Source: Halomonas faecis (lineage in GTDB: Bacteria > Pseudomonadota > Gammaproteobacteria > Pseudomonadales > Halomonadaceae). From it: a stretch of 64,000 nt of DNA. The translations under genes and the position numbers were made by a program. Within the stretch, counting starts at the first letter, position 1, and each line of letters starts with the position of its first letter. A model generated the notes under the pieces. The model ran no database searches. It was not told the origin of the DNA and was given only the letters and a program-made list of their open reading frames with translations. The DNA is taken from positions 248,001 through 312,000 of the forward strand of contig NZ_JAACZO010000022.1 in the NCBI RefSeq assembly GCF_010993975.1, given 5' to 3'. Positions 26,693 to 35,343 of the stretch are shown here, in pieces.

Positions 26693-27598
26693 TCAGTACT
26701 CTGCCAGCAAGGCGCGTCCCCGGTCGCGCACGAAGTCGAGCACCCTGGCGTGCTTCCAGTTGTCGCGGTACACCAGCCCGAAGCGAAACGCCATGGCCGG
26801 CGCGAAGGGGCGCATGACCACTTCATCGTGCGGTGCGAGCTGATCCTTTGCAGTAATGGGGTTCATCACCGTGATGCCCACTCGGTTGGCCACCAGCGCC
26901 GCGATGGTACCGATGTTGGCCTCGGTCTTGCCGGCAATGTGTACGCCGTGCTGGGCGATGAGCTCGAGCAGCGGATTGTTGCCCAGGCTCGGCTGGTTGC
27001 TGATCACCACATGCTGCTCGGCAAGGTCGGCCACCTCGATGCTCGCGCGCTTAGCCAACGGATGTCCGCCGGGCAGCAGGCACACCGCCTCGGTTTCCAG
27101 CCACGGCTCCACCCGCAGCACCGGCGAGGCCACCGGCAGGGTCACGAAGCCGATGTCGGCGTGGCTCGACTCCACCGCCATCTGCACCTCATGACTCGAG
27201 AGCATGTCGAGGCTGGCGCTGACGCTCGGGTGACTGGCCAGCAGCCCGGCCACCAGCCGCGGCACGAAACCGAACGACAGCCCGGGAATCGCCGCGATGC
27301 GCAGCCGCGAGGTGCCGAACTCCTTGAGCGCCAGCACGCTGTGACGCAACTCCTCGATGTTGCCCATCAGGCGCAGGATCTCCTCGTAGAGCTCCTTGGC
27401 CTCGGGCGTGGCGACCAGCCGGTTCTTCTCGCGCAGGAAGAGTTGCAATCCCAGGTTGTGCTCGAGCTGCGACAGCGAACGGCTCACCCCCGACTGCGTG
27501 ATGCCCAGGGTGCGTGCCGCCTGCGAAGCGCTGCCCGCCTCGTATAGCGTCTTGAACACCGCCAGCGCCTTGAGCGAATGGATGTTGACGTCAGCCAT
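26693..27598 (-). CDS. LysR-family transcriptional regulator
   Basis: 301 aa. The N-terminal winged helix-turn-helix spans ~residues 5-65, with ASQAARTLGITQSGVSRSLSQLE as recognition unit. A periplasmic-binding-protein-like inducer domain (~92-295) follows. The gene is divergent from the aminotransferase operon, the standard LysR arrangement, so it most likely activates that operon in response to the substrate or an intermediate. A perfect inverted repeat covers its own start codon, suggesting autoregulation. Inducer not known. Confidence 0.9.
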   Translation of the reverse strand: MADVNIHSLKALAVFKTLYEAGSASQAARTLGITQSGVSRSLSQLEHNLGLQLFLREKNRLVATPEAKELYEEILRLMGNIEELRHSVLALKEFGTSRLRIAAIPGLSFGFVPRLVAGLLASHPSVSASLDMLSSHEVQMAVESSHADIGFVTLPVASPVLRVEPWLETEAVCLLPGGHPLAKRASIEVADLAEQHVVISNQPSLGNNPLLELIAQHGVHIAGKTEANIGTIAALVANRVGITVMNPITAKDQLAPHDEVVMRPFAPAMAFRFGLVYRDNWKHARVLDFVRDRGRALLAEY

Positions 27599-27611
27599 GA
27601 TTAAAAATCAT
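27597..27611. promoter_or_regulatory. Perfect inverted repeat at the lysR start
   Basis: ATGATT-AAA-AATCAT is a perfect 15-bp palindrome whose left arm includes the LysR start codon. It is the most AT-rich point of the divergent region and fits the T-N11-A layout of LysR recognition sites. Binding here would block lysR translation initiation or transcription, and it lies 25 bases upstream of the operon -35. Confidence 0.5.
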
Positions 27612-27635
27612 CAAATTCGTAAAAAAGATCATATA

Positions 27636-27665
27636 TTGAAATACACTGTCCCCCCTACCTAGACT
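27636..27665 (+). promoter_or_regulatory. Promoter of the aminotransferase/CoA-transferase operon
   Basis: TTGAAA (5 of 6) and TAGACT (4 of 6) are 18 bases apart, about 55 bases before the aminotransferase start. AT-rich sequence with the LysR palindrome lies just upstream, where an activator would bind. Confidence 0.5.
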
Positions 27666-27719
27666 GCAGTCAACCGCACGGGATCGTTTCCCGACGATAA
27701 CGACAACACGGACACTGCC

Positions 27720-29078
27720 ATGAACCACTCCCCCCTGTTCTATCAGGCGGGCCCGGCCCTGCCCGAAGTGAGCCATGCCGATGGCGTGAGGCTATGGGAC
27801 GCCAGCGGCCACGAGTATATCGACGGCTGCGCCGGTGCCATCGCCTGCAACCTCGGCCACGGCCGCCGCGACATACGCGACGCCATGCTCGCCCAACTGG
27901 ACCGAGTCGCTTTCACCTACCGCACTCAGTTCGAGAACGCCCCGGCCGTGGCGCTGGGCCGGGCGCTGGTCGAACTCACTGCGGGCCAGCTCGACAAGGT
28001 GTTCTTCGTCTCCAGCGGCTCGGAAGCGGTGGAGTCGGCGCTCAAACTCGCCCGTCAGTATTTCGTGGCCCGCGGCGAGACGCAGCGCCGACGCTTCGTC
28101 TCGCTGCGCCCTTCCTATCATGGCAGCACCCTGGGCGCCCTGGGCGTGACCGGCTACCGGCCGCTCGAGGCCCCCTTCGACGCGCTCATCGCAGCCTCGC
28201 TCAAGGTGGCCGGCCCCGACTTCTACCGCCACGGCGACGCGGACGACGCCAGCCATGTCGAGCGCGTGCTGGCCGAGACCCGCCAGGCCATCGAAGCCGC
28301 CGGGCCCGAGTCGATCGTCGCCTTCGTACTGGAACCCATCGGCGGCGCCAGCACCGGGGCCCGGGTGCTCGGGCAGCACTACCTGCAGGGCATTCGCGCC
28401 CTGTGCGACGAGTTCGGCTGCCTCTTGATTCTCGACGAGGTGCTCACCGGCGTCGGCCGTACCGGCGACTGGTTCGCCTATCAGCACGACGCCATCACCC
28501 CCGACTTGCTGGCCACCGCCAAGGGGCTCGGCGCCGGCTACTACCCGGTGGGCGCACTCCTTGCCCGTACCGATATCGTCGACGCGGTGATGGCCGCCGG
28601 CGGCTTCCAGCACGGCCACACCTATGCCGGCAACCCGTTGGCCTGCGCTACCGGGCTCGCCGTGATCGAGGCCATGCAGCGCGAGAGCGTGCTCGACAAC
28701 GTGGCCGCCCGCGGCCGCGAACTCGAGGCCGGCCTCGCTTCGCTTCAAGCGCGCTTTGCGTGGCTCGGCGACGTGCGCGGCCGCGGGCTCCTGTGGGGCG
28801 TGGAGCTGGTGGCCGATCCCGACACCAAGGCGCCCTTCCCCGCCGAGGAGAACCGCTTCGCCCGGATCACCGCCCTGGCCAGGGCTGAAGGTCTGCTGAT
28901 CTACCCGCGGCGCACGCTCGACGGCGTGGCCGGTGACCATTTCCTGGTGGCGCCGCCGCTGACCATCGATGCCGATGATACGGCCGAGCTGCTCGAGCGG
29001 CTCGCGCGCGCCCTGGTGCGCTTCGACCGCGAGGTGGCCGCGCCGGCCTCGACCGAGGCGCTCGGCGTCGCCCGCTGA
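27720..29078 (+). CDS. Class III aminotransferase (proposed N6-acetyl-beta-lysine transaminase)
   Basis: 452 aa, fold-type I PLP transaminase of the omega/GABA class. Motifs: SSGSEAVESALKLAR (cofactor phosphate), YHGSTLGAL, LILDEVLTGVGRTG with the PLP-nitrogen Asp239, and the Schiff-base Lys268 in TAKGLGAGYYPVGA. Class III enzymes act on omega- or beta-amino groups as well as alpha. The next genes encode a 3-oxoacid CoA-transferase and a thiolase, so the product is most simply a 3-oxoacid, meaning the substrate is a beta-amino acid. Genes 27720-32927 are closely spaced or overlapping. Exact substrate is inference; ornithine, GABA or beta-alanine would not explain the thiolase. Confidence 0.88.
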   Translation: MNHSPLFYQAGPALPEVSHADGVRLWDASGHEYIDGCAGAIACNLGHGRRDIRDAMLAQLDRVAFTYRTQFENAPAVALGRALVELTAGQLDKVFFVSSGSEAVESALKLARQYFVARGETQRRRFVSLRPSYHGSTLGALGVTGYRPLEAPFDALIAASLKVAGPDFYRHGDADDASHVERVLAETRQAIEAAGPESIVAFVLEPIGGASTGARVLGQHYLQGIRALCDEFGCLLILDEVLTGVGRTGDWFAYQHDAITPDLLATAKGLGAGYYPVGALLARTDIVDAVMAAGGFQHGHTYAGNPLACATGLAVIEAMQRESVLDNVAARGRELEAGLASLQARFAWLGDVRGRGLLWGVELVADPDTKAPFPAEENRFARITALARAEGLLIYPRRTLDGVAGDHFLVAPPLTIDADDTAELLERLARALVRFDREVAAPASTEALGVAR

Positions 29079-29112
29079 CACTGCCGAATGAACGCGACAA
29101 GAAAGGCTCTAC

Positions 29113-29814
29113 ATGACACTACTCACCCACAAGCATCGCACCATCGAGGCGGCCATCGCCGCCATTCCCCATGGCGCCTCGATCATGGTCGGCGGCTTCG
29201 GCTCGCCAGGCACTCCCTTCGCCCTGATCGACGAATTGCTGGCCCAGGGTCAGCGCGATCTCACGCTGATCAAGAACGACGCCAACGAGCCGGGCATCGG
29301 CATCGGCAAACTGATCGAGGCGAACCGCGTGGCTCGGCTGATCACCTCCCACATCGGCCTCAACCGTCGCGCCATCGACGCCATGAACCAGGGCACGCTG
29401 GAAGTGACGCTGTTTCCCCAGGGCCTGCTGGCGGAGAAGATCCGCAGCGCCGGCGCCGGCCACCACGCCTTCTTGACCGATATCGGCCAGGGCACCGAGA
29501 TCGCCGCCGAGCGCCGCGAGATCGAGCTGGACGGTCGCGTCTGGGGCATCGAACCGGCGCTCTACGCCGATTTCGCCCTGGTCCACGCCGAGCGCGCCGA
29601 CCGCTACGGCAACCTGGCCTATCGCGCCACCGCCAGCAACTTCAATCCGCTGATGGCCATGGCCGCCGACACCGTCATCGCCCAGGCCTACCGCGTCGAC
29701 GAGCCGGGCAGTCTGGCGCCCGAGGCGATCCACACGCCCTGTGCCTTCGTCAGCCTGGTGGTTCGAGTCGACCCTACCACCGCCGAGCAGGGGAGGCGCG
29801 CCCATGTCGGCTGA
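29113..29814 (+). CDS. 3-oxoacid CoA-transferase, subunit A
   Basis: 233 aa, alpha subunit of a family I CoA-transferase (AtoD/ScoA/PcaI type). The glycine-rich CoA-binding segment SIMVGGFGSPGTP lies near residue 25, followed by ANRVARLITSHIGLN and the FPQGLLAEKIR region. It works only as a heterodimer or tetramer with the next gene product, with which it overlaps by 11 bases. Expected reaction: moving CoA from succinyl-CoA or acetyl-CoA to the 3-oxoacid formed by the upstream aminotransferase. Confidence 0.9.
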   Translation: MTLLTHKHRTIEAAIAAIPHGASIMVGGFGSPGTPFALIDELLAQGQRDLTLIKNDANEPGIGIGKLIEANRVARLITSHIGLNRRAIDAMNQGTLEVTLFPQGLLAEKIRSAGAGHHAFLTDIGQGTEIAAERREIELDGRVWGIEPALYADFALVHAERADRYGNLAYRATASNFNPLMAMAADTVIAQAYRVDEPGSLAPEAIHTPCAFVSLVVRVDPTTAEQGRRAHVG

Positions 29815-30457
29815 TCAAGCACGCATTCTCGCCCGCGCCGCCCGCGAGGTTCTTTCTGGGCAGATCGTCAACCTGGGCATCGGCCTGCCCACCCGGCTCT
29901 TCCACTACCTGCCGGCAGAAATGGAGGTGCTGGTGCATTCGGAGAACGGCGTGCTGGGCTGTCGCCCGCGGACCGAGGTCGAAGCGCCGGACTACGACAT
30001 GATCGACTCCGGCGGCGCCTACATCGCCACTCGCCCCGGCGCCAGCGTGTTCGACAGCGCCACCTCTTTCGCCATGATCCGCCGCAGCCGCGTGGATCTC
30101 ACCTTCATGGGCGCCTTCGAGGTGGACGCCGAAGGCAACCTGGCCAACTGGAAGATCCCCGGCAAGTTTTCTCCAGGGATCGGCGGGGCCATGGAGCTGG
30201 CGCAGAAGGTCAAGCGCCTGGTGATCCTGTGCTCGCACAACGACAAGCACGGCAACCCCAAGATCCTCACGCGCTGCCGACTGCCGCTCACCGCGCCGCA
30301 CTGCGTATCGCGCATCATCACCGACAAGGCGGTAATGGACGTGACACCGCAGGGGCTAGCCGTGGTGGACATCGCCGAGGGGCTGAGCGTTGCCGAACTG
30401 CGCGAGGCGACCGAAGCCGATCTGATCATCGACGAGCAGCGGCTGGGGAGGTTCTGA
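29804..30457 (+). CDS. 3-oxoacid CoA-transferase, subunit B
   Basis: 217 aa beta subunit (AtoA/ScoB/PcaJ type). The catalytic glutamate that forms the glutamyl-CoA thioester is Glu47 in VHSENGVLGC. NLGIGLPTRL and the GAYIATRPGASVFDSATSFAMIR region are conserved. Start ATG 29804 has GGGAGG shortly upstream within subunit A. The stop overlaps the following gene as TGATG, so subunit B and the deacylase are coupled. Confidence 0.9.
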   Translation: MSADQARILARAAREVLSGQIVNLGIGLPTRLFHYLPAEMEVLVHSENGVLGCRPRTEVEAPDYDMIDSGGAYIATRPGASVFDSATSFAMIRRSRVDLTFMGAFEVDAEGNLANWKIPGKFSPGIGGAMELAQKVKRLVILCSHNDKHGNPKILTRCRLPLTAPHCVSRIITDKAVMDVTPQGLAVVDIAEGLSVAELREATEADLIIDEQRLGRF

Positions 30458-31740
30458 TGCTCACCGACACCGAGAAACGCATCGTCGCCGAGTGCGAGGC
30501 ACTGATGGACGAGACCCTGACGCTGACCCGCGACCTGGTGCGCGACTACAGCGTACTGGGCCACGAGCACGGCGCACTGGAAACCATGGAGCGCTGGTTC
30601 GAACGACTCGACCTGCCGGCGACCCGCGTGCCTCTGGATGCCCCCGGTTTCGCCGAGAATCCGCACCGCGCCCCCACCGAGTGGGACGCCACCGGACGCT
30701 ACAACCTGGTGTCGCGGCTCAACCCCGAGGCCAGCGGCCCCCATCTGGTATTCAACGGCCACCTAGACGTGGTACCCGCCGAACCCACCGACATGTGGAC
30801 CCGGCCGCCCTGGGAACCCTGGGAACGAGACGGCTGGCTCTACGGTCGCGGCGCCGGCGACATGAAAGCCGGCATCGCCGCCATGACCCTAGCCGTTCAG
30901 GCCGTGCGCCGCGCCGGCGAAACCATCGACTTCCCGCTCACCCTGCAGACGGTGATCGAGGAAGAGTGCACCGGCAACGGTGCCCTGGCCTGCCTGCACC
31001 AGGGTTACGGAGGCGACTTCGTGCTGATTCCCGAGCCCTTTGGCGCGCAGATCTACAGCGGCCAGGTAGGCGTGCTGTGGTTCCGCCTGCGCCTCGACGG
31101 CGTACCGGCCCACGTGCTCGACACCAGCGCCGGCAGCAACGCCATCGAGGCGATTCTCGACTACCTGCCCGCCCTCAAGGCGCTGGAAGCGGAAATCAAC
31201 GCCCTCCCCCGCCCGGCGGCCTACGCCGAACATCCGCACCCCTTTAACCTGAGCATCGGCAAGATCGAAGGCGGCAACTGGGCCTCCAGCGTACCGGCTC
31301 ATGCCGTGCTCGAAGGCCGAGTCGGCTTCCCCCCGGACATGACGCCAGACGACACCATGGCACGGGTCCGGCAAACCGTCGAACGTCGACATGCCGAGCT
31401 CGCCAATGGCAGCCCGCTGCCGCGACTCGATTTCCACGGCTTCCGCTCCGAGGGGCATCAAGTCGATCTCGTCACGCCGGGCATCCGCCTGCTCTCGGCG
31501 TGCCACGAGGCGTTGCTCGGCGCCCCACCGGCCCACTACCTCTCCACCTGCACCACCGACCTGCGGGCCTTCCACGTCAGCGGCGGGATCAACGGCACCT
31601 GCTACGGCCCGGTGGCCGAGCGCATCCATGGCGTGGATGAGTGCGTCTCCATCGACTCGATCCGCCACGTGCTGACCACCTACGCCCTGTTTCTGCATCG
31701 CTGGTCACGGCTGGCCGACTCCGGAGAACGCGACGCATGA
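30457..31740 (+). CDS. M20-family deacylase (proposed acetamido-acid deacetylase)
   Basis: 427 aa, of the ArgE/DapE/CPG2 zinc peptidase family. Metal ligands are readable: His102 and Asp104 in NGHLDVVP, bridging Asp135 in GRGAGDMKAG, and the catalytic Glu in VIEEECTGNGA (residues 168-170), plus a distal His near the end (AERIHGVDEC). A dimerisation lid interrupts the catalytic domain in the middle third. In this operon it probably removes an acetyl group from an acetamido acid such as 4-acetamidobutyrate, or from the imported substrate. Start ATG overlaps the preceding stop; its own stop overlaps the thiolase start (ATGA). Confidence 0.87.
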   Translation: MLTDTEKRIVAECEALMDETLTLTRDLVRDYSVLGHEHGALETMERWFERLDLPATRVPLDAPGFAENPHRAPTEWDATGRYNLVSRLNPEASGPHLVFNGHLDVVPAEPTDMWTRPPWEPWERDGWLYGRGAGDMKAGIAAMTLAVQAVRRAGETIDFPLTLQTVIEEECTGNGALACLHQGYGGDFVLIPEPFGAQIYSGQVGVLWFRLRLDGVPAHVLDTSAGSNAIEAILDYLPALKALEAEINALPRPAAYAEHPHPFNLSIGKIEGGNWASSVPAHAVLEGRVGFPPDMTPDDTMARVRQTVERRHAELANGSPLPRLDFHGFRSEGHQVDLVTPGIRLLSACHEALLGAPPAHYLSTCTTDLRAFHVSGGINGTCYGPVAERIHGVDECVSIDSIRHVLTTYALFLHRWSRLADSGERDA

Positions 31741-32927
31741 AAGACGTCTATCTCGCCGACTACGCCCGCAGCGCCTTCACCCGCGCCCATCCGCGCAAAC
31801 CGGAGGTGGACGGCTGGGCCGACACCCGCGGCGACGCGCTGCTCGCCCAGGTGATCGACGGCCTGCTGGCACGCTGCGGCATGCCCCCCGAACGGGTGGA
31901 AGATCTCAGCGCCGGCTGCGCTCTGCCGGTCAAGGAGCAGTGGAGCTTCGGCGGACGCTACCCGCTGTGGCTATCGCAGCGCCTCGGTCCCGGCGGGCGA
32001 GGCTGCGCCACCCGCCAGCTCGACCAGCAGTGCGGCTCGGGGCTTGCCGCCCTGCGCAGCGGCATCCGGGAGATCCAGGCCGGCGGTGTGGAAGTGGCCA
32101 TCGCCGGCGGCTACGAAAACATGAGCCGGGTGCCCATGGGCCCCAGCCTCTTCAAGGAAGGCGTTCTGACCGCCCCGGCGGCGCTGCAGGAGGCTCCCTG
32201 GCTCGAGCTCGAGGTGGCGCTGAACATGGGCCTCACCGCCGAACGCCTGGCCAAGGCTGCCGACATCGAACGCGATACCATGGACGCCTTTGCCCTCGAA
32301 TCCCACCGCCGGGCGGCACGCGCCGAGGCCGAAGGGCACTTCACCGGAGAGCGCCTGGCGCTGGCCAATGCCGCCGGCGAGCGCGTGGCACAGGACGCCA
32401 ACGTCCGCCCCGATACCAGCCTCGAACGCCTGGCGGGCCTCGATCCGGTGTTCGTCGAGGGCGGCCGCGTGACCGCCGGTAACAGCTCGCCACTCACCTC
32501 CGGGGCCACCGCAGCGCTGCTGATGTCGGCAAGCGCCCTGGACGATCACGGCCTGTCGCCGCTGGCACGCATCATCGACATCGCCGACATGGGCGTGGCA
32601 CCGGAACGGATGGGCGCCGGCGCGGCCGCGGCGGCCGAGCTGGCACTGGCCCGCAGCGGTCTCAACGTGGACCAGGTCGATGTCTGGGAAATCAACGAAG
32701 CCTTCGCCGCCGTGCCGCTGCATGCCATCGGCAAGCTCGGACTCGATCCCGAGCGGGTCAACGTCTGGGGCGGCGCCCTGGCGCTGGGCCACCCGCTGGG
32801 CGCCACCGGAGTACGCCTGGCCGGCACCCTGGCGCGCATTCTCGCCCAACGCAGCGGCCGCTATGGCTGTGCCACGGCCTGCGTGGGAGGCGGGCAAGGC
32901 ATTGCCGTGATCCTCGAACGCATATGA
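31737..32927 (+). CDS. Acetyl-CoA acyltransferase (thiolase)
   Basis: 396 aa degradative thiolase. The nucleophilic cysteine is Cys99 in DQQCGSGLAA (the usual N before it is D here), and His352 in GHPLGATG and Cys382 in CVGGGQG complete the active site; NEAFAAVPL and GRVTAGNSSP are also conserved. It cleaves a 3-oxoacyl-CoA into acetyl-CoA and a shortened acyl-CoA. As last enzyme of the operon it defines the pathway as beta-keto cleavage. With the N6-acetyl-beta-lysine hypothesis its products are acetyl-CoA and 4-acetamidobutyryl-CoA. Confidence 0.92.
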   Translation: MKDVYLADYARSAFTRAHPRKPEVDGWADTRGDALLAQVIDGLLARCGMPPERVEDLSAGCALPVKEQWSFGGRYPLWLSQRLGPGGRGCATRQLDQQCGSGLAALRSGIREIQAGGVEVAIAGGYENMSRVPMGPSLFKEGVLTAPAALQEAPWLELEVALNMGLTAERLAKAADIERDTMDAFALESHRRAARAEAEGHFTGERLALANAAGERVAQDANVRPDTSLERLAGLDPVFVEGGRVTAGNSSPLTSGATAALLMSASALDDHGLSPLARIIDIADMGVAPERMGAGAAAAAELALARSGLNVDQVDVWEINEAFAAVPLHAIGKLGLDPERVNVWGGALALGHPLGATGVRLAGTLARILAQRSGRYGCATACVGGGQGIAVILERI

Positions 32928-32986
32928 CGCCACCGGTAATGCTTGCTAGTGTCGAACATTAGGTTCAAGAAATTTAACAGGAGGTG

Positions 32987-33106
32987 ATGACTCAGCAAGG
33001 CTCGGATCCGCTTCGAAAGCGTGAAGCATCAATGCGACATGCCGCGACACGGAACGTGTCGCAAGCCCCACAAAAACGAACCAACATTGAGCAGGAATCG
33101 ACATGA
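32987..33106 (+). CDS. Possible 39-aa leader peptide before the ABC importer
   Basis: A short frame starts at ATG 32987 directly behind a full anti-SD match (AGGAGGTGA, 32980-32988 region) and ends with TGA overlapping the ATG of the binding-protein gene (ATGA at 33103). The SD-to-ATG spacing of two bases is too short for efficient initiation, so translation is uncertain. The peptide is Arg/Gln/Ser-rich with no membrane helix or obvious attenuation codon run. If translated it would couple importer expression to ribosomes arriving from upstream. Confidence 0.3.
   Translation: MTQQGSDPLRKREASMRHAATRNVSQAPQKRTNIEQEST
33044..33062 (+). other. Leader hairpin before the ABC importer
   Basis: GCGACAC-GGAAC-GTGTCGC is a perfect 7-bp stem with a 5-base loop in the 175-base gap between thiolase and binding protein. 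It may stabilise or attenuate the downstream transporter mRNA. No U tract follows. Confidence 0.45.
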
Positions 33107-33906
33107 CAAATCACAAAAAGTTGTTTCATCGTCCCCTCATCGGGATCATGGCGATACTCGGCGCCATGTCTCTGGCAAGCTTGCCGGCCCAGGCTCGAGA
33201 CTTTGCCGAGATTCAGGATGACGTCTTTCAGGTCGCCAATTCCGGTGCCTACCCTCCTTTCAGCTATGTCGACACATCGGGAAACCTGGTCGGTTTCGAT
33301 GTCGATATAGCCGAAGCCCTTGCCGACAGGATGGGAGTCGAGGTCAACATCCAAACCTCTCCGTGGAACGGCATCGTTGCAGCCCTTGCCGGCGGCCGCT
33401 TCGACGCCTGCATCTGCAGTATGAGCGTAACGGAAGAGCGACAGAAAGCCGTCGACTTCACCGACAGCTATTATAGCTCAGGACTCTCCATCTGGGTTCA
33501 GGAGGGTACCGATGACGTCAACAGCATCGATGACTTCTCCGGCAAGCGAGTGGGCTCTACCCTTGGCGAGACAGGCAATCAATGGGCCACCGAGAACGGC
33601 GAAGGAAAATGGCAAAACCAGACCTTCCAGGGTTTGCCTGATATGCTCAATGCGCTCACCACAGGGCGAATCGACGTAATGATCGCCGATGACGTCCCCG
33701 TCTATGTAGCGCTCAACGATGAAGACCTCGCTATCAAGCAGGTCGATGTGGGCGAACTTCCCCGCTGGCCTGCGGCAATTTCCATTCAGAAGAACAAGCC
33801 ACAACTGAAGGAAGCCCTCAACACGGCACTGGCCGATATCAAGGCAGATGGAACCTATCAGGAGATCGTCGACGAATGGATCGGCGAAGGGGTCGAGTTC
33901 GACTGA
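33103..33906 (+). CDS. ABC transporter substrate-binding protein (polar amino acid type)
   Basis: 267 aa, family 3 extracellular solute-binding protein. Signal peptide residues 1-32 (AILGAMSLASLPAQA). The mature fold has GAYPPFSYVDTSGNLVGFDVDIAEALA (amino acid binding), SPWNGIVAALAGGRFDACICSMSVTEER, and DFTDSYYSSGLSIW. The Cys pair in DACIC is unusual. The family binds Arg, Lys, His, ornithine, opines or related zwitterions. Its location behind the beta-amino acid catabolic genes suggests the same ligand. Codon use of the importer genes looks somewhat more AT-rich than the enzyme genes before them (by eye). Confidence 0.9.
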   Translation: MTNHKKLFHRPLIGIMAILGAMSLASLPAQARDFAEIQDDVFQVANSGAYPPFSYVDTSGNLVGFDVDIAEALADRMGVEVNIQTSPWNGIVAALAGGRFDACICSMSVTEERQKAVDFTDSYYSSGLSIWVQEGTDDVNSIDDFSGKRVGSTLGETGNQWATENGEGKWQNQTFQGLPDMLNALTTGRIDVMIADDVPVYVALNDEDLAIKQVDVGELPRWPAAISIQKNKPQLKEALNTALADIKADGTYQEIVDEWIGEGVEFD

Positions 33907-33918
33907 AGAACCCTGAAC

Positions 33919-33940
33919 CAGCAGGGCGAAAGCCCTGCTG
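33919..33940 (+). other. Intercistronic hairpin with GAAA loop
   Basis: CAGCAGGGC-GAAA-GCCCTGCTG is a perfect 9-bp stem capped by a stable GNRA tetraloop, 13 bases after the binding-protein stop. Such hairpins typically protect the upstream mRNA 3' end, raising binding-protein over permease synthesis. A partial terminator role is also possible. Confidence 0.7.
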
Positions 33941-33984
33941 ACCTCAATCATTCTCGAATCACAATAACAGGGTAAAGAGGGATC

Positions 33985-34641
33985 ATGGACATCAGCCTGA
34001 TGATCGAGATAACGCCGCTGCTGGTCAGGGCGGCCTGGGTCACAGTCGACATATCGGCTCGTGCCCTGTTCTTCGGTTTCTTCATCGCCTCCGCACTGGT
34101 AGCGATGCGAACCTCACGAATTCCGCCCATCCGCTGGCTCTCTCGAGCCTATATCAGCGTCGTTCGCGGCACTCCCTATTTCGTGCAGCTACTGCTGGTC
34201 TTCTACGGCGGGCCCGCGATCGGCCTGCGCCTGGACCCGTTCACCTGCGGCGTGGTAGTCGGCGCCTTCAACATTGGCGCCTACATGAGCGAGGCCATTC
34301 GCGGCGCCATCGAATCCGTCGACAGCGGGCAGGGCGAAGCGTCTCGGTCGCTCGGGTTCGGCCGCTTCGCAACGCTACAGCACATCGTTCTACCCCAAGC
34401 AGCCGGCTTGATGATTCGCTCCATTGGCGTGCTCGCCATCATCCTGGTCAAGAACTCGTCGCTGGTATCCATCATCTCGGTGGTCGAACTCACTTACCAG
34501 GCTCAGCGCCTGATCGGCTCCACCTACAAGCCCTTGGAAGTCTTTTCGGTAAGTGCCCTGATGTACATCGTCATCATCTATGCCGTCATGGGCATCGTTG
34601 AGTTCCTCTATCGTCGCGCCACGCGATACACCTATCTGTAG
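33985..34641 (+). CDS. ABC transporter permease, first subunit
   Basis: 218 aa inner-membrane permease of the HisM/GlnP type with about five membrane helices. The EAA loop that contacts the ATPase is visible as ESVDSGQGEASRSLGFGRFATLQHIVLPQA (residues ~112-141). SVVRGTPYFVQLLLVFYG is the typical family signature. It pairs with the next permease to form the heterodimeric channel. Confidence 0.92.
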   Translation: MDISLMIEITPLLVRAAWVTVDISARALFFGFFIASALVAMRTSRIPPIRWLSRAYISVVRGTPYFVQLLLVFYGGPAIGLRLDPFTCGVVVGAFNIGAYMSEAIRGAIESVDSGQGEASRSLGFGRFATLQHIVLPQAAGLMIRSIGVLAIILVKNSSLVSIISVVELTYQAQRLIGSTYKPLEVFSVSALMYIVIIYAVMGIVEFLYRRATRYTYL

Positions 34642-34677
34642 AACTGCCAGGCAATGACACAACCAGGGTAAGCCATC

Positions 34678-35331
34678 ATGGAATTCGACTTCAGCCCCGT
34701 CATCACCTACTTTCCAACCCTTATCAAGGGTATAGGATCCACGCTCCTGATTGGCCTGGTGGTTGCCATCATGTCGATCATCGGCGGCCAGATCGTCGCC
34801 GTAATCACCCTCTACACGAAAAAAACCGTTAACTGGCCACTGCGTTTTTTCATCTGGCTCTTCATGACGACGCCGCTCCTTCTACAGCTTTACTTCCTGT
34901 ACTTCGGCATGGGGCAATGGATATTGATCCCGGCCATCGTGGTAGGCGTTCTGGGGCTAGGCTTCCACTATATGGCTTACAACGCCGATATCTTCATTGC
35001 CACCATAAAGTCGGTATCGAGCGGACAGTACGAAGCCTCGCGATCATTGGGGTTCGGCCATATCGCCACCCTCTTTTACATCATCATTCCGCAGGCCTTC
35101 TATCGCGCCATTCCCCAGCTCGGCAACAACATGATCATCATGGTCAAGGACATCTCGGTACTCTCTGCCATCGGCATCGCCGAGCTGGTCTATCTCTCGC
35201 AGTACGCCATCAGCGTGACGTTTCGCCCCTTCGAATTCTATATCACGATCGCGGTCATCTATTACCTGATCAACGTTCTGATGGAAACCGGTCAAGCCTG
35301 GGTAGAGCGTCGTGCCGCCATTCGCCGCTAA
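34678..35331 (+). CDS. ABC transporter permease, second subunit
   Basis: 217 aa, HisQ/HisM-type permease. EAA loop: SVSSGQYEASRSLGFGHIATLFYIIIPQA; the variant FIWLFMTTPLLLQLYFLYFG replaces the more usual RGTP signature (here TTP). Runs of A in codons (KKTV) and other AT-rich stretches contrast with neighbouring catabolic genes. It starts 36 bases after the first permease and 12 bases before the ATPase. Confidence 0.92.
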   Translation: MEFDFSPVITYFPTLIKGIGSTLLIGLVVAIMSIIGGQIVAVITLYTKKTVNWPLRFFIWLFMTTPLLLQLYFLYFGMGQWILIPAIVVGVLGLGFHYMAYNADIFIATIKSVSSGQYEASRSLGFGHIATLFYIIIPQAFYRAIPQLGNNMIIMVKDISVLSAIGIAELVYLSQYAISVTFRPFEFYITIAVIYYLINVLMETGQAWVERRAAIRR

Positions 35332-35343
35332 CGAGGAACACAC

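Noticed and set aside
27720..32927. Ectoine degradation (doe) operon
   Set aside because: M20 deacylase and aminotransferase recall doeB/doeD, but ectoine hydrolase and the semialdehyde dehydrogenase are missing, and CoA-transferase plus thiolase have no role in that pathway.
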